64,000 nt of DNA, from assembly GCA_032690845.1 (NCBI GenBank), contig CM064429.1:22355807-22419806 (forward strand). The letters run 5' to 3'. The notes under the pieces are model-generated. The model had not been told where the DNA came from, searched no databases, and worked only from the letters and a program-made list of their open reading frames with translations. Both the position numbers and the translations under genes were made by a program. This document shows positions 41,745 through 54,300 of this stretch, piece by piece (the stretch's first letter is position 1; every line of letters begins with the position of its first letter). This DNA comes from Eleusine coracana subsp. coracana (Eukaryota; Streptophyta; Magnoliopsida; Poales; Poaceae).

Positions 41745-43128
41745 AACTCCCCCACACTTAGCCTTTGCTCGTCCTCGAGTAAAAGAAATGGACTAAGGTG
41801 GATCATAATCTCCAAATGGTATGATGGTAGCATGCAAATTATTCCAAACCATACCTATACCAATGGACTTTGAAGTGCCTACCATCTCACCTTGGACGGT
41901 TGAAGAGTGGAACAGTATAGACTGGTGATCATTGCTCCTTGTGCTAAGTAACTTAGGGTTTTCAAGAATTTTCAAAAGTAAAACAGAGCTGTACGCCTCA
42001 CATGATTCCCTCAACTCACTCATATATGTGTGTGGATCCTCACTGAAGTTTTTGTTGTTTCCTTGTTTTGTTCCTACTTCTAAAGATAGTCTTATGTGGA
42101 GCTCAGGGTAGGGAATAAAAAGAAGCCATATCAGTGCTCCATACATTACCGAGTCAAAAACCAGATCCAAGGAGAAAACAAGTCATGAATCATTAATCAA
42201 GTATGTGCACTTATGTGGATGGAATGGATGTAGTGGTGAAATATGGGTACTCCTTTTGATATCCTCCCTCTCTTCTATTTGAGAACATGGGTTATCTCTC
42301 TCTCTCTTCTTTTTTTTTTTGAATACTTGACAGCCCATGTCTCTTATAGCAAGGATAATTCGAGAGGGAGTTTCTCAAAGAGCACTTTATTTTATGGACG
42401 GATGATGGATATGTGTGATGCTATTTTCCGAAGTGGAAGAGTAGCATATGGAAGGCGATGGATGATGGAGGCGAATGAATACACCTTTATGTGTAGACTC
42501 TCTCTTTCCATCAAATGGTATTAGCTATGGCTATTTGTTTTCTTTCTATTTCTTTTCATGCTCAAGGATTGAGAGCAAAAGGGAAATAGTCATAAAAAGA
42601 TAATCAAGGAGTAATTCTTTTGGTGGACGAATGGATGACGATGATGATGATGATGGTTATGCTAGCTTCCAATGTAGAAGATTAACAAATTAGAGGAATG
42701 TGCACATGAACTTGATCATCAATACATAACAAGCATCTCACTAGGGTCACAACAATTTGACAAGGTTCAATGAAGGCACAAGTAGCCTATGCATTAGGTT
42801 TATCAAATGCAACTATCATATGGCTCTGGTGGGGTATTTCAAATCATTGAGGAGTAAGCTTTTAGATTTTTTATTTTCAAAAAGAATTTCCAAGCACTCT
42901 ATGCAATAGAACAAGAATCACTTCATCAAACCATATCTCACAAGTCAACAACCTAGGTAGCTTGTGGTCCCTATGAATATAGTCCACCAGTATTGCCATA
43001 AGAGCAAGGAATAAAGAGCATCCAAGCCAACCATGGAAAGCTTTGAATAATTGGGAGGTCATCAAGGTTGATTTTAATTTCCACACTTAGATTTTATCAT
43101 TTTGTTCTAGGAAAATTAAATCAATGCA
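41745..43128 (-). other. 3' internal non-coding region of a Tat/Athila-like element
   Basis: It starts with the polypurine tract on the minus strand, and CTCGAGGACGAGCAAAGGC (about 41762-41780) is typical of the region ahead of Tat 3' LTRs. No coding domain is visible in ~1.4 kb. There is a CT run with a T homopolymer (42297-42320) and a GATGAT run near 42636. It abuts LTR F at about 43129. Confidence 0.45.
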
Positions 43129-45019
43129 CTATTGGCGGCCTATAAAACCTAAATTCGGCCACCAACCCGCCGGAAAATGCAAGGTAAAGACCAAAGTTTA
43201 ATAAATATTTGTTTAAACTAATAAATTTCCATGAGTTTTGGTGAAGTATGTGTTTGCAGGTACATAATGGCCAAAATATGCAAAAACATGAAGAAACACC
43301 ACGTCAGCCGATCACATTGTAAAACAGCCAACCGACAGGGTCGTTTACGACCAAAATCAGTACCCGGCCCTGCCTTTCTGACAGATCATGGACCGGCAAG
43401 GCCATCAGCTACCCGTATCATCACCCGACCAAGTGATCGGAGTTATCACCCGGGTGAAGACTGGAAGCCTAACCGGCTGCCAGGACGAATACCCGACTGA
43501 TCAACCGGAATCATCATCTGGCTAATCATCCGACCCACCCGATTCTGCAAAAAACTCCACCATGATGTCGTTTTCTCTTCCCAGACCAAAAGTGATGAAA
43601 TATGGCTAAGGAAAGAAGGCCAACAAATGGTCTAACCGGGAGAAGTCAATGTGCGACCCGAAGGGGGTCGCCGCCCGGCCTGGCCTGCCGCCCGGTCTGG
43701 GTTTGCCATCCGGGGTTGCTAGCCCACTCGGCCCAAGAGGCCTACCACCCCCAGAAGGAGGAAGTCGGTGAAAACCGACCCATCAACTGCCATTGGGACA
43801 AGATCCGAACCATCCAAGGAGAGGTGGTCAGGAACCGACTTAAGCTAATAGCCGTTCGGCCTACCCCGCTGCCCGGCATGCCTGGCTGCCCGACCTATCC
43901 TGCCGCCTGGGACCGACTTCGGCCCACCGACTGTACTTCACCTACATGTACCTCTTGCCCATTGCCACCAATAAATAGAGGGGGAATTCGGCAGAAAAAA
44001 GAACATCAATGAAGCAACACATCAAGGAATCCATTTCCCACTACTTGTGCAACTTAGTAGAGTAGGTTAGTTAGTTGTGAGTTAGTGTCTAGTCGAGAGC
44101 ATCGCTTGAGATTCTGGAATTGTCTCGGAGTCTTGGTATAAGCTCTATTGTATCTTTTCTCTTTATGTGAGACTTATGTTTATTAATATAAATATCTTTC
44201 CCTCATTACTCTTGTCAAAGTATTTATTTTAATTTAGTCATTTCCTCAAGTTATAATTATCGGGAAGAAACATTATTGCATTGTCCACAGGTTCCTGCTA
44301 GGATTTAATTAACTTTATTTCTTTCTGGGACTTAGACTTTCCTATTTCCCAGCTATACTTCCGGTAGGCCAGTGGAAGAATATCTAGTGAAGGCGTAGGC
44401 GCGGTGCCTAAATTAACGTTAGCTGGATTTGCATTCGTCCCCACGGGCTGTGTGGTAGGTGGTAGGTGGTGACAATCCTATCCGTCCCTTTAGTAATCCA
44501 CCACGTTTGGGAAGTCTCAAGTAGGGTTGTCTAGCGATAGCATACCCACTAGTACATGAGGTTAGTTACCGACCCTTATTGGTGGATCGTTTTCGTGCCC
44601 CGAAGTGAGCTAACAGATGAAAGACTTGAGGCTGTACCAAGGAAGCGATGTAAGCGCTCAACTAGAGTAACTAGGATTCGACACTTGACTTAGATATATT
44701 AGAGATATATTCTAGGAATCTAAGACTTAGACTCGCTAGCCTCCCGGCTAGCTTAACCGATCTCTTTATTTATCTTTGGGCGCATTTCTCCTATGTTACT
44801 ACCCCTACTATTATTATTGAAGATCCTTACCCCCGTGTTTGGTTAGTTGGTATAATTCTTATAGTTATATCTTTGTTAAATCAAGATAATCTTACGCCTA
44901 GCTTCCCTGAGGAAAATGAATATGATACCTTGGAATACTCCCAGGTGAAATGATACAATGGTGTTCCGTGCGCTTGTGGATTAATTCACTTTACTCTTAA
45001 AGCATAACAAATGCCAACA
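43129..45019 (+). repeat. LTR F (Athila-like), 5' LTR of the element with gag at 45223
   Basis: It matches 62016-63924 (plus) and 45359-47305 (minus) over ~1.9 kb. Shared features are the ggcggcctataaaacc start, the GC-rich CCGCCCGGCC-type block, a TATA-like element (degenerate here, caataaata near 43969), the TTAATATAAATATC phrase and the end AAATGCCAACA. The primer site at 45028 shows it acts as a 5' LTR. The exact first base is uncertain because the terminal TGTTGG has mutated. Confidence 0.8.
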
Positions 45020-45027
45020 ATCATTTC

Positions 45028-45044
45028 TGGCGCCGTACCAGGGA
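45028..45044 (+). other. Primer binding site, tRNA-Asp type, followed by a second degenerate copy
   Basis: TGGCGCCGTACCAGGGA lies 8 bases after LTR F and matches the first nine bases of the tRNA-Asp complement. A second LTR-end/primer-like unit (gtgtcaacaagcatttc then TGGCATGATTGCC) follows at 45076-45105, spaced like the array at 1341-1505. Confidence 0.75.
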
Positions 45045-45222
45045 AAGTGATATTCTTGATACGATGTTAAGAAGTGTCAACAAGCATTTCTGGCATGATT
45101 GCCATGGAAGCAATAGGCTAAGATATCAGAAATTTAACATTGATATTTCTATCAAGAAGTTACCGCTTTCCTTTGCGGGCTTACCCTTGTTCTGTTTATC
45201 TATGGTGTATACAGGACACATT

Positions 45223-48200
45223 ATGACTGGTTTCGACCTACCAGACAACTACCAAAATGATCCGGGGGCTTTGTTGAGGAGAGTGCGTCAACGAATCACC
45301 CCTCCTCGACATGTAAATGCTCTTAAAGCACCTCTGATCACGCAAGCTTAGCTGCAAGTGGTTGCGTTTGCTACGCTCTAAAGATAAAATGAATTAATTC
45401 CGCAAGCGCATGGAACCCCATTATAGCATTTCACCCGAGAGTATTCCAAGGTATCATATTTATTTCCACAGGGAAGCTAGGCGTAAGATTATCTTGGCTT
45501 AATAAAAATATGACTAAAGAATAAATCCAACTATCCAAAGACGGGAGTAAGGATAATCAATGATAGAGTGGGGTAGTAACACAGGAGAAATCCACACTAA
45601 GATAAATAAAGAGATCGGTTAAGCTAGCCGGGAGGACAGCGAGTCTAAGTCTAAAATTCCTAAAATATATCTTCCTAATATACCTAAGTCAAGCGTCAAA
45701 TCCTAGTTACTCAGGTTGAGCGCTTACACCAATTTCTTGGTACACCCTCGAGTCTTTCACCTGCTAGCTCACTTCAGGGCACAAAAAAGATCCACTAATA
45801 TGGGTCGGTAACTAACCTCTATACTAGTGGGTACGCTATTGCTAGACAACCCTGCTTGAGACTTCCCGAACGTGGTGGATTACTAAAGGGACAGGTAGGG
45901 CTATCACCACCTGCCGCCTACCACACAGACCATAGGGACAAATGCAAATCTAGCTAGCGTTAACTTAGGCACCATGCCTACGCCTTCACTAGATATTCTT
46001 CCGTTGATTGAGGAGAAGAATAGACAGGAAATAACCAGGTCTAAGTCCCAGAAAGAACTAAACTTAATTAAATCCTAGCCGCGAAACCCGTTAACTTCGC
46101 AATAGTGTTTCTTCCTAATAATTGTAACTTGAGGAAATGACTAAATTAAAATAAATATTTGACAAGATATAAAAGGAAAGATATTTTATATTGATAAGGG
46201 ATAAATCTTACATAAAAAGAAAAGATACAAGAGATCTCATACCAAGAGTTCGAGACAATTCCAATATCCCTGGACAGATGCTCTCGACTAGACTCTAACT
46301 CCCGACTAACTAACCTATTCTACATTGTGGCACAAGTAGTGGGAAATGGACTCCTTGATGTGTTTCTTTCTTATCTCTTCCCGAATTCTCTACTATTTAT
46401 AGGTGGCAATGGGTAGGGAGGTATATGTAGATCAAGTTAGTCGGTGGCCCAAAGTCGGACTGTCGGGCTGTGGGACCCACCGGGCGGCCACATGATTTTG
46501 TTGGTTCGGCACCGACTTGTCTTGGACGCTACAGATGATCTTGTGGAGTCGGTGCCTTGGTCGGTTTGGCTGTTTTCCGCGGACATGGGCCAGTGGGCCT
46601 AGTGTGCCGCGCAGCCTTGGGTTAAGTTCGTTTCCAACCAACCATGCATTGGATCTCTTGGATTGCCCCGTGGAGTCAGTTGGTGGGTTGGTTCTCACCA
46701 CCTCTTTATTTTGGGGTCGGGAGGCCTCATGGGCCTTTTGGGCTGGCAACCCCAGGTGGCCAATCTAGGCCGGGCGGCAGCCTAGGCTAGCCAGAAATCC
46801 AGGCCGGGCGGTATGCTAGGCCGGGCGGAGGCCTTGGTTGGGTGCCGACCCCCTTCGGGTCGCCCCTTGACTTCTTTCGGTTAGGCCACTTGTTGGCCTT
46901 CTTTTCTTAGCCATATTTCATCACTTTTGGTCCGGGAGGAGAAAACGGCATCACGGTGAAGTGTTTTGCAAAATCTTCCCGGTCGGATTATCAGCGTGAC
47001 AATGATTCCGGTCGATTAGTCGGGTGGCTAATTTCAGCCTTAAATGACCCTGTTGGCCAAATCCTGATTTCAGCTTGAAAACGACCCTACTGGCAAGTGA
47101 AAACGGCTATTTTTCAGTCGTGATCATCCGATGGGGTGTTTCTTCATGTTTTTGCATATTTTGGCTCTTTTATACCTACAAACGCATATCTCACCAAAAC
47201 TCGTGGAACTTTATTAGTTTAAGCAACTATTTATTAAGCTTTAGTCTTTACCTTGCATTCCCTGACCGGTTGGTGGCCAATATTGGGTTTTATGGGCCAC
47301 CAACAGTGAGTCCCATCTTCGTCCGCTCAACCAACTATGGCTAAAAGGACGATTCGTGACTACTCCGCCCCGTCTGCAGACAACATCCGCACCAGTCCAA
47401 ACCCGATCATGGGGAACGGAGGTTATGAGCTGAAAACGGCCTTAATCAACATGGTTTTGGCCAGTCCTTTCTGTGGCAAGGCATCAGAAGACGCCAATGC
47501 CCATCTCCAACAGTTTCTGGCAGTGTCTAGCACTTTCACCATGAGGGATGTGACACCTAAAGCCAGCCTTTGCCTTTTTCCATTCTCACTCTTGGGGAAG
47601 CCCAAGTAGTGGTTCTATAACAATCAAGACGATCTCACCACATGGGACAAGTGCTCCAAAGCTTCCTTGCCAGGTTCTTCCTGCTAGGCAAAACCAATGC
47701 CCTGTGGAACAAAATTTCAAGTTTCCAACAGCTGACCGATGAAAGCATCCCTGAGGCATGGGAATGCTTCCAAGAGTACACTTTGGCGTGCCCACATCAT
47801 AAAATGCAAGATTGGTTGCTACTCCAAATCATTTACCATTGGCTCAACCGTCTCTCTCATGAGCACCTTGATGCAGCCGCTGGAGGTTCCTTGTTCTCTT
47901 TGAAGATCAAAGAAGCTCAAACTCTCATAGAAAAGATGTCCGCCAACTACAGTGGCTACGATGAGAGGCAGAGCCAGCCGCAACCCAAGATGAGGGGAGT
48001 CCATCAAGTTGATGGTATTGACATGTTAGCAATCAAGATGGATCAACTTTTGAAGAAGATGTATTCGCGTTAGACTGCCCAATCCTTAGACTCTCGCATG
48101 ACATGCGAAGTCTGCAGCAATATTGGACACATGGGTAGCCACTGTCTGGAGACTCATGAAGAAGAAGTGAACTACCTCAACAACAACAGCAACAACAATG

Positions 48201-48562
48201 GGTTTAGGCCCCGCACGAACAAATTTGGATGGGAGTCCAGGCCAAACCTCTTCTTCGACAAGAACCTGGGTAACTCTGGAAACTTCACTCATAATGAACC
48301 CTCTTTTCATGATCTTGTTCTAGGACAATCTGAAATTAATGAAAGTATTTGTAGGAAGTTCATTGCTACTGATAAAGTTCTAGAAAGGATAGATTCTCGT
48401 ATGGAAGCTTCTTATACCTCTCTGCAAAACTAGCTTAGTCATTATAAAATGTTAGAAACACAAATTGCTCAGCTCGCCACTTTTATTGTTAATCCTAACT
48501 CAGGAAAGCTCCTTGGTCAGCTGGAAGCTAGCCCTAAAGAAATTGTTAATGCCGTCATAACT
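45223..48562 (+). pseudogene. Athila-type gag remnant, split by an inverted solo LTR F
   Basis: A start region (45223-45351) reads MTGFDLPDNYQNDPGALLRR. The frame is then interrupted by the minus-strand LTR at 45359-47305 and continues from about 47311 with the gag core: PFCGKASEDANAHLQQFL, a TAG after LLGKPK (47609), a frameshift near 47655, and NKISSFQQLTDESIPEAWE. The segment from 47642 is open to a TAG at 48073. The zinc knuckle CEVCSNIGHMGSHC follows near 48105, then another TAG at 48433, and the frame ends in an Athila-like QIAQLATFIVN/GKLLGQLEASPKE block. At 48563 LTR B cuts it off. Capsid function is lost. Confidence 0.8.
45359..47305 (-). repeat. Solo LTR F in inverted orientation inside gag
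   Basis: On the minus strand it starts TGTTGGTGGCCCATAAAACC (47305) and ends near 45359. TATTTATA at 46394-46401 is the TATA box reversed. The flanks GCAAG (45354-45358) and GTGAG (47306-47310) differ by two transitions and could be a decayed 5-bp target duplication. Gag sequence resumes on both sides, supporting insertion as a single LTR. Confidence 0.75.
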
Positions 48563-49038
48563 TGAGAAACCATGTGGATATGTCCCATGGTTTGCAATAT
48601 GTGATGAGTAATTGACATTGGTTGAGTTCAGTGTTTGAGTTGTAATGCAGGAATTTGAGGATTGCATGGGTTTGTGCATGTCATGGTTTTGACTAACCAG
48701 AGTTGGTAATAGAGTTGGAGAGTTTGCAGGAGACGGGAAATGTGTTTGCTTGTCTCATGATGTGTAGGTCACTAGAGTCAACTTGGCGGTCAACGGCGAG
48801 AGGATCGGGCACAAGTAGGAGACTTGGGGCCGGATGATTGGGAGGCCGGTGAAGTCAAGGGGGATCCATACCGTACACGTGGGGAGACAAGAAGCACGGA
48901 TAGTTTCACGGTTGAGCCTCAAAACCGTGGGTGGTGATCGAGAAGGCAGGATTGACCAAGTCAAAGGTGATCGTGCGTCGGTGCAAGTAGAGGCTTCTAA
49001 TGGACCGGAGGCGGGAAAGACTTGCCGACGAAGAGGCC
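48563..49038 (+). repeat. LTR B, 5' part, interrupted by element A
   Basis: It starts TGAGAAACCATG and is collinear with 16787-17255. It stops at AGGCC (49034-49038), the target duplication of the element A insertion, and resumes at 56538. Confidence 0.85.
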
Positions 49039-49678
49039 TGATGAGGACATCAACGACATACGAATAATGACAACGGAAGATGGTGCGCCAAACCAAGTTG
49101 TCACGCCTCCACCTCTCGTCGTCGCGCCTCCTCAAGTTACGGATCCATCTTCTAACGAGACGACGACGTACAAGGGCCCAATCACTAGAGCTCGAGCTCA
49201 GGAATTGAAGACGGTTTTGATGCTAAGGAACAACGGCCCAGGATGACGCCGTCCGAAGGCCCACATGGCCCAAGTCGCGCGACTCCCTCTCCACCGCGCG
49301 CCTCTCCACTTCAGCCGACCCTAGATGCCTCGTCCTCCCCCTATTTAGTCAAGGGCTGCGCCCCTTGCAATCTTTGAGTTTTGTTTTAAGTTTAGCTTAG
49401 CTATACATCCGTCTCTCGACGTGAATTCAGAACTCCACCTTCGTGCAATACATCAGATTGCTTGCCTCTAATTCTTGCTCGTTCTTCAATTGCGCGTAAG
49501 AATTGATCCTCGTGATCAGGTTGATCTTGTTTACCGCAAGGTTAATATCCTCCGGAAGTTGGTTCAGCGATTGCATTGGCGCTTCGGCTTGCTCGTCGTA
49601 GTCGGATCGTGAGGGTCAACATCCACCAAATCGAAGTTATCTCCACTCGCCGAAAGATCGGGCACTCAACACCTATCA
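49039..49678 (+). repeat. 5' LTR of the 49-kb element A
   Basis: 640 bp, TGATGAGG...CCTATCA. It shares diagnostic variants with 55893-56532 and not with the adjacent LTR at 49684. It is followed by AGTGG and then the nested LTR. Confidence 0.93.
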
Positions 49679-49683
49679 AGTGG

Positions 49684-50323
49684 TGATAAGGACATCAACG
49701 ACATACGAATAATGACAACGGAAGATGGCGCGCCAAACCAAGCTGTCACGCCTCCACCTCTCGTCGTCGCGCCTCCTCGAGTTACGGATCCATCTTCTAA
49801 CGAGACGACGATGTACAAGGGCCCAATCACTAGAGCTCGAGCCCAGGAATTGAAGACGGTTTTGATGGTAAGGAACGACGGCCCAGGATGATGTCGCCCG
49901 AAGGCCCACGTGGCCCAAGTCGCACGACTCCCTCTCCACCGCGCGCCTCTCCACTTCAGCCGGCCCTAGATGCCTCGTCCTCCCCCTATATAGTCAAGGG
50001 CTGCGCCCCTTGTAATCTTTGAGTTTTGTTTTAAGTTTAGCTTAGCTATACATCCGTCTCTCGACGTGAATTCAGAACTCCACCTTCGTGCAATACATCA
50101 GATTGCTCGCCTCTAATTCTTGCTCGTTCTTCGATTGCGCGTAAGAATTGATCCTCGTGATCAGGTTGATCTTGTTTACCGCAAGGTTAATATCCTCCGG
50201 AAGTTGGTTCAGCGATTGCATTGGCGCTTCGGCTTGCTCGTCGTAGTCGGATCGTGAGGGTCAACATCCACCAAATCGAAGTTATCTCCACTCGCCGAAA
50301 GATCGGGCACTCTACACCTATCA
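49684..50323 (+). repeat. Nested solo LTR A at the LTR/primer-site junction
   Basis: It starts TGATAAGGACATC (one change) and ends CCTATCA. AGTGG lies on both sides (49679-49683 and 50324-50328); the right copy is the start of the element's own primer-site region (AGTGGTATCAG). It is therefore a solo LTR inserted exactly behind the 5' LTR of a sibling. It has TATATA and CCTTGTAATC, like the 27-kb element. Confidence 0.88.
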
Positions 50324-50325
50324 AG

Positions 50326-50341
50326 TGGTATCAGATTCCAG
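50326..50341 (+). other. Primer binding site of the 49-kb element A
   Basis: TGGTATCAGATTCCAG, identical to that of the full-length element. It is now separated from its own 5' LTR by the nested solo LTR. Confidence 0.85.
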
Positions 50342-51365
50342 TGTTTCTCGGTGAGTTTTATCCAAGTCCACATAAAAAGAAAACTACAACAAAAAAAGTT
50401 TACCCCAGTACGGTTTTGAGCCTTGCACTTTCGTTCAATAATTTGTGTTGTTGAGTTTTTGTGCTTTCGCTTTTGATCGTTGCTGGTACACTGTGTTTCA
50501 TCGTTTTCTTCCTATCATCGTCGTATCCTTCCGCCGTGCCACGTGTTTTCACCACCACAGTTTGCTTTCCGCCGCATCTATTTACCCCGTCTCGCTTGCC
50601 AAATTTTCCCACTGCACCGTGAGTCCGGGTCAATCACTGCCTCGATGATCGAGTCCTACTCGGTTCCGTCGTGACCCGCTCGCCTCGCCCTGTGTTTAGT
50701 TCTGTTCGGTTTCGTGTGTCCCACTCGCCTCGCTGATCGAGTCCTACTCGGTTACGTCGTGATCCGCTCGCCTCGCCCTGTGTTTGTTTCTGCTCGGTTT
50801 CGTTTGTTCGGAATCTTTTTATTACCGTTCTACCCCTGCCTAAAAAAAAAGTGCTTGTGCTTAATTGCTTATTTGAGGTCTCATTGTTTATATTTTCAGC
50901 AAAAAGTATTAAAAAAAAGAGAAAAAAAAGAAAAAAAAAAGAGAAAAAAAAGAGAAAAAAAAAGAAAGAAAAAAAAAAGAAAAAAAAAAGAGCGGCCGAG
51001 CAACACAGGCGACGCGTTCTTGCTGCACTTTGTTTTGATCCTTCTTCCTTCCTCTTGCACTTGTACCGGCAGCAATCTTTTCGCGTTTAGCACCATTATT
51101 CAGCTTTGCAGTTATTGTTTGAATTGTGCTAACCCTTGGATTGAGTGCAGCCTCCTAGCCCCATAAATTCTCTACTACGAGCAGGTTTTTATTTCACCAC
51201 GCAATCGCTCCACCAATCTTCCACCGGTTTTACCTGTGGTTGCAGTTCACGCTTGCGTGCTTGGTAAGGACGGGTAAGAATTTCATAACAGCTTTTTGAT
51301 TGAGCTTTTCATCCACCACTCACCTCTCGTTGTAGGATCCTGCTTTTTGTATTGCTTGTGTTTCT
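50342..51365 (+). other. Leader of the 49-kb element A
   Basis: Two 88-bp repeats (50647, 50735), a purine tract (50906-50994), and the same candidate donor (CTCGGTGAGT near 50347) and acceptor (CGTTGTAGG near 51336) as the full-length copy. No coding content. Confidence 0.85.
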
Positions 51366-54300
51366 ATGGCAGAAAACAGCTCGAAGTCGGAGGAGCTCAC
51401 CCTCCAGGATGTCCAGGCACAGGTAGATGGTCTACAAAACGACAGGAAGACGATGCACGAGAGACTTGACTCTACGGTCACTTCGTCGAATGAGCGTTTT
51501 GATCAACTGGACCTTGCTGATACGGCTGCCCGCACCACGCTCGCGACGATCATGACTCGTCTTGAGGCCATGTCGACGCAGCTTGGGACCATGACGACGC
51601 AGCTCACGGAGTTGCAACATGCACGTGACTACGGCGCCGACACCGAGCAGGACGACGACAATCGCCGTGGTCGTGCTCGTCGGGTACGTGTTCCTATTAA
51701 TGATTCTTTTGCCGAAATAAAATTTCGTATTCCCACTTTTAATGGCAAATATGATCCGAGTGCTTATCTTGATTGGGAATTAGAGGTTGAACAAAAATTT
51801 GCATGCCATGATATTCCTGCTAATTTACAAGTTAAGGCTGCTATTAGTGAATTTACTGAATTTGCTTTACTTTGGTGGCGTGAGTATAGACAAAGATATC
51901 CTGATAATATTCCAGCCACTTGGACGGCATTAAAAGCTGCTATGCGTCATCGTTTTGTGCCATCATATTATGCTAGAGATTTGCTTAATCAAAAGCAGCG
52001 TTTTCAACAAGGTTCACTTTCCGTAGAGGATTATTATCAAGCTTTGCAAAAGGGTATGATTCGCTGTGGTTTAGTTGAACTGGATGATGCTGCTATGGCT
52101 CGCTTTAGGGGTGGGTTAAATCATGAAATTCAGAATATTCTTGATTATAAGCATTATGATGATATGACCACCTTATTTGAATATGCTTGTAAAGCTGAAC
52201 GTGAAGTGCAGGATCGACAATCTTCGTCAAGACCTAACATTTTTGTAGGGTCCAAGACGCCTTCAGCTCCACGGTCGACACCTCCTTCCACGTCGCGCGA
52301 CCACTCCTCGACCACGTCCAAGTCGAGTGCTCCATCCACGGCCAAATCTGCCTCGTTCGTGCCGTCCTCCTCGTCGTCTGGACGAGCTCGTGATATTCAG
52401 TGTCACCGTTGCCGAGGATTTGGTCATGTGATACGCGATTGTCCAAATAAACGAACTATGTTGATTCATGACGACGGTGGGTATTCTTCTGCTAGTGATT
52501 CTGAGGATATTCAGCAGACTATGCTTGCCACTAATCATGCAGATAATACGGAGCTTCATGTCGACTCTAGTGCCGCCGACAGGTATGCCACTCTTGTTGT
52601 GCAGCGTGTTCTTAGTACACAGGTCGTTCGGGATGAAAAGCATCAGCGCCACAACATTTTTCATATCAAAGGCGTTGTGCAAGAACGAGCGGTCCGTATA
52701 ATCATCGATGGTGGCAGTTGCAACAATTTAGCTAGTACGACCTTGGTGGAGCAGTTGTCATTGCCAACAAAGAAGCATCCACATCCTTATCACGTTCAAT
52801 GGCTTAATGATGGCGGCAAAATAAAGGTAACGCGCTCGGTACGTGTTCCTTTCTCTCTTGGCGCCTATTCTGATTTTGTAGATTGTGATGTTGTTCCAAT
52901 GGAAGCATGCTCTTTGTTGCTTGGCCGTCCTTGGCAATATGATGTTGATAGTGTTCATCATGGTCGCTCCAATTATTATTCCTTCATGTTCAAGGGTCAG
53001 AAAATTGTTATTCATCCTATGACACCTGAACAAGTTCTTAAAGATGATATTGCTCGAGCGACAAAAGCTGCAAAATTGGTTACATCGCCTCCTGTTGCAC
53101 CTGTTCAACATGAGATCAAATTGAATAACCCTATCTTGCTTGCTACATGTGCTGATTTTGATGAATTACATGATGCTAATCTGCTTTGCTATGCGCTAGT
53201 TTGCTCTCGTATGCTTGTTTCACTAGATGAGGCGCCTATGTTGCATATTCCTCCTGCTGTTGCTAACCTTTTGCAGGTCTATAAAGATGTTTTTCCCACT
53301 GAATTGCCGCCGGGTCTTCCTCCTATTCGTGGCATAGAACATCAGATTGATTTAATTCCAGGCGCACAGCTTCCTAATCGCGCCCCGTACCGCACAAATC
53401 CTGAGGAGACGAAAGAAATTCAGCGTCAAGTGCAGGCATTGCTTGATAAAGGTTACATTCGTGAGTCTCTCAGCCCTTGTTCGGTTCCTGTTTTGCTTGT
53501 TCCTAAGAAAGATGGTTCTTGGCGTATGTGTGTAGATTGTCGTGCAATTAACAATATTACAATTCGTTATCGATATCCTATACCACGCCTTGATGATATG
53601 CTTGATGAACTTAGTGGTGCCACAATTTTCTCTAAGGTTGATTTGCGTAGTGGTTACCATCAAATAAGAATGAAATTAGGAGATGAATGGAAAACGGCTT
53701 TTAAAACTAAATTTGGCTTGTATGAATGGTTGGTTATGCCGTTTGGATTGTCTAATGCTCCTAGCACTTTTATGCGTTTAATGAATGAAGTTCTTCGGCC
53801 TTTCATTGGAATATTTGTTGTTGTCTATTTTGATGATATCCTTATATACAGCAAATCCATGAATGAGCATTTAGATCATTTGCGTGCTGTTTTTGATGCT
53901 TTGCGTGCTGCTCACTTGTTTGGGAACATGGAAAAATGCACTTTTTGCACGCAACGTGTTTCGTTTCTTGGATATGTTGTTACTCCACAGGGCATTGAGG
54001 TCGATAGCAGCAAGGTGGACGCCATTCAGAGTTGGCCCCAACCGACGACGGTCACACAGGTTCGTAGTTTTCTTGGTCTTGCAGGCTGCTATCGTCGTTT
54101 TGTGCGGGATTTCAGTTCTATTGCTGCACCATTACATGAGCTGACCAAGAAGGGTGCGCCATTTGAGTGGGACGCACCACAAGACGACGCATTCAACACT
54201 TTAAAGAAACGGTTAACTCATGCTCCTCTCTTACAATTGCGCCATTTGAGTGTTTGGATTGGAATGTGATGCTAGTGGAATTGGTTTGGGTGCTGTTTTG

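Noticed and set aside
43602..44012. 136-codon frame in LTR F
   Set aside because: It covers the GC-rich CCGCCCGG block and TATA region of an LTR; no conserved frame in the sister LTRs.
49039..50323. Interpretation as simple tandem duplication of one LTR
   Set aside because: The two LTRs carry different diagnostic variants, and the 5-bp AGTGG repeat fits an insertion target duplication.
50714..51166. 150-codon lysine-rich frame in an element A leader
   Set aside because: It is the purine tract and leader repeats read in frame; the frame length changes with tract length in the sibling copies.
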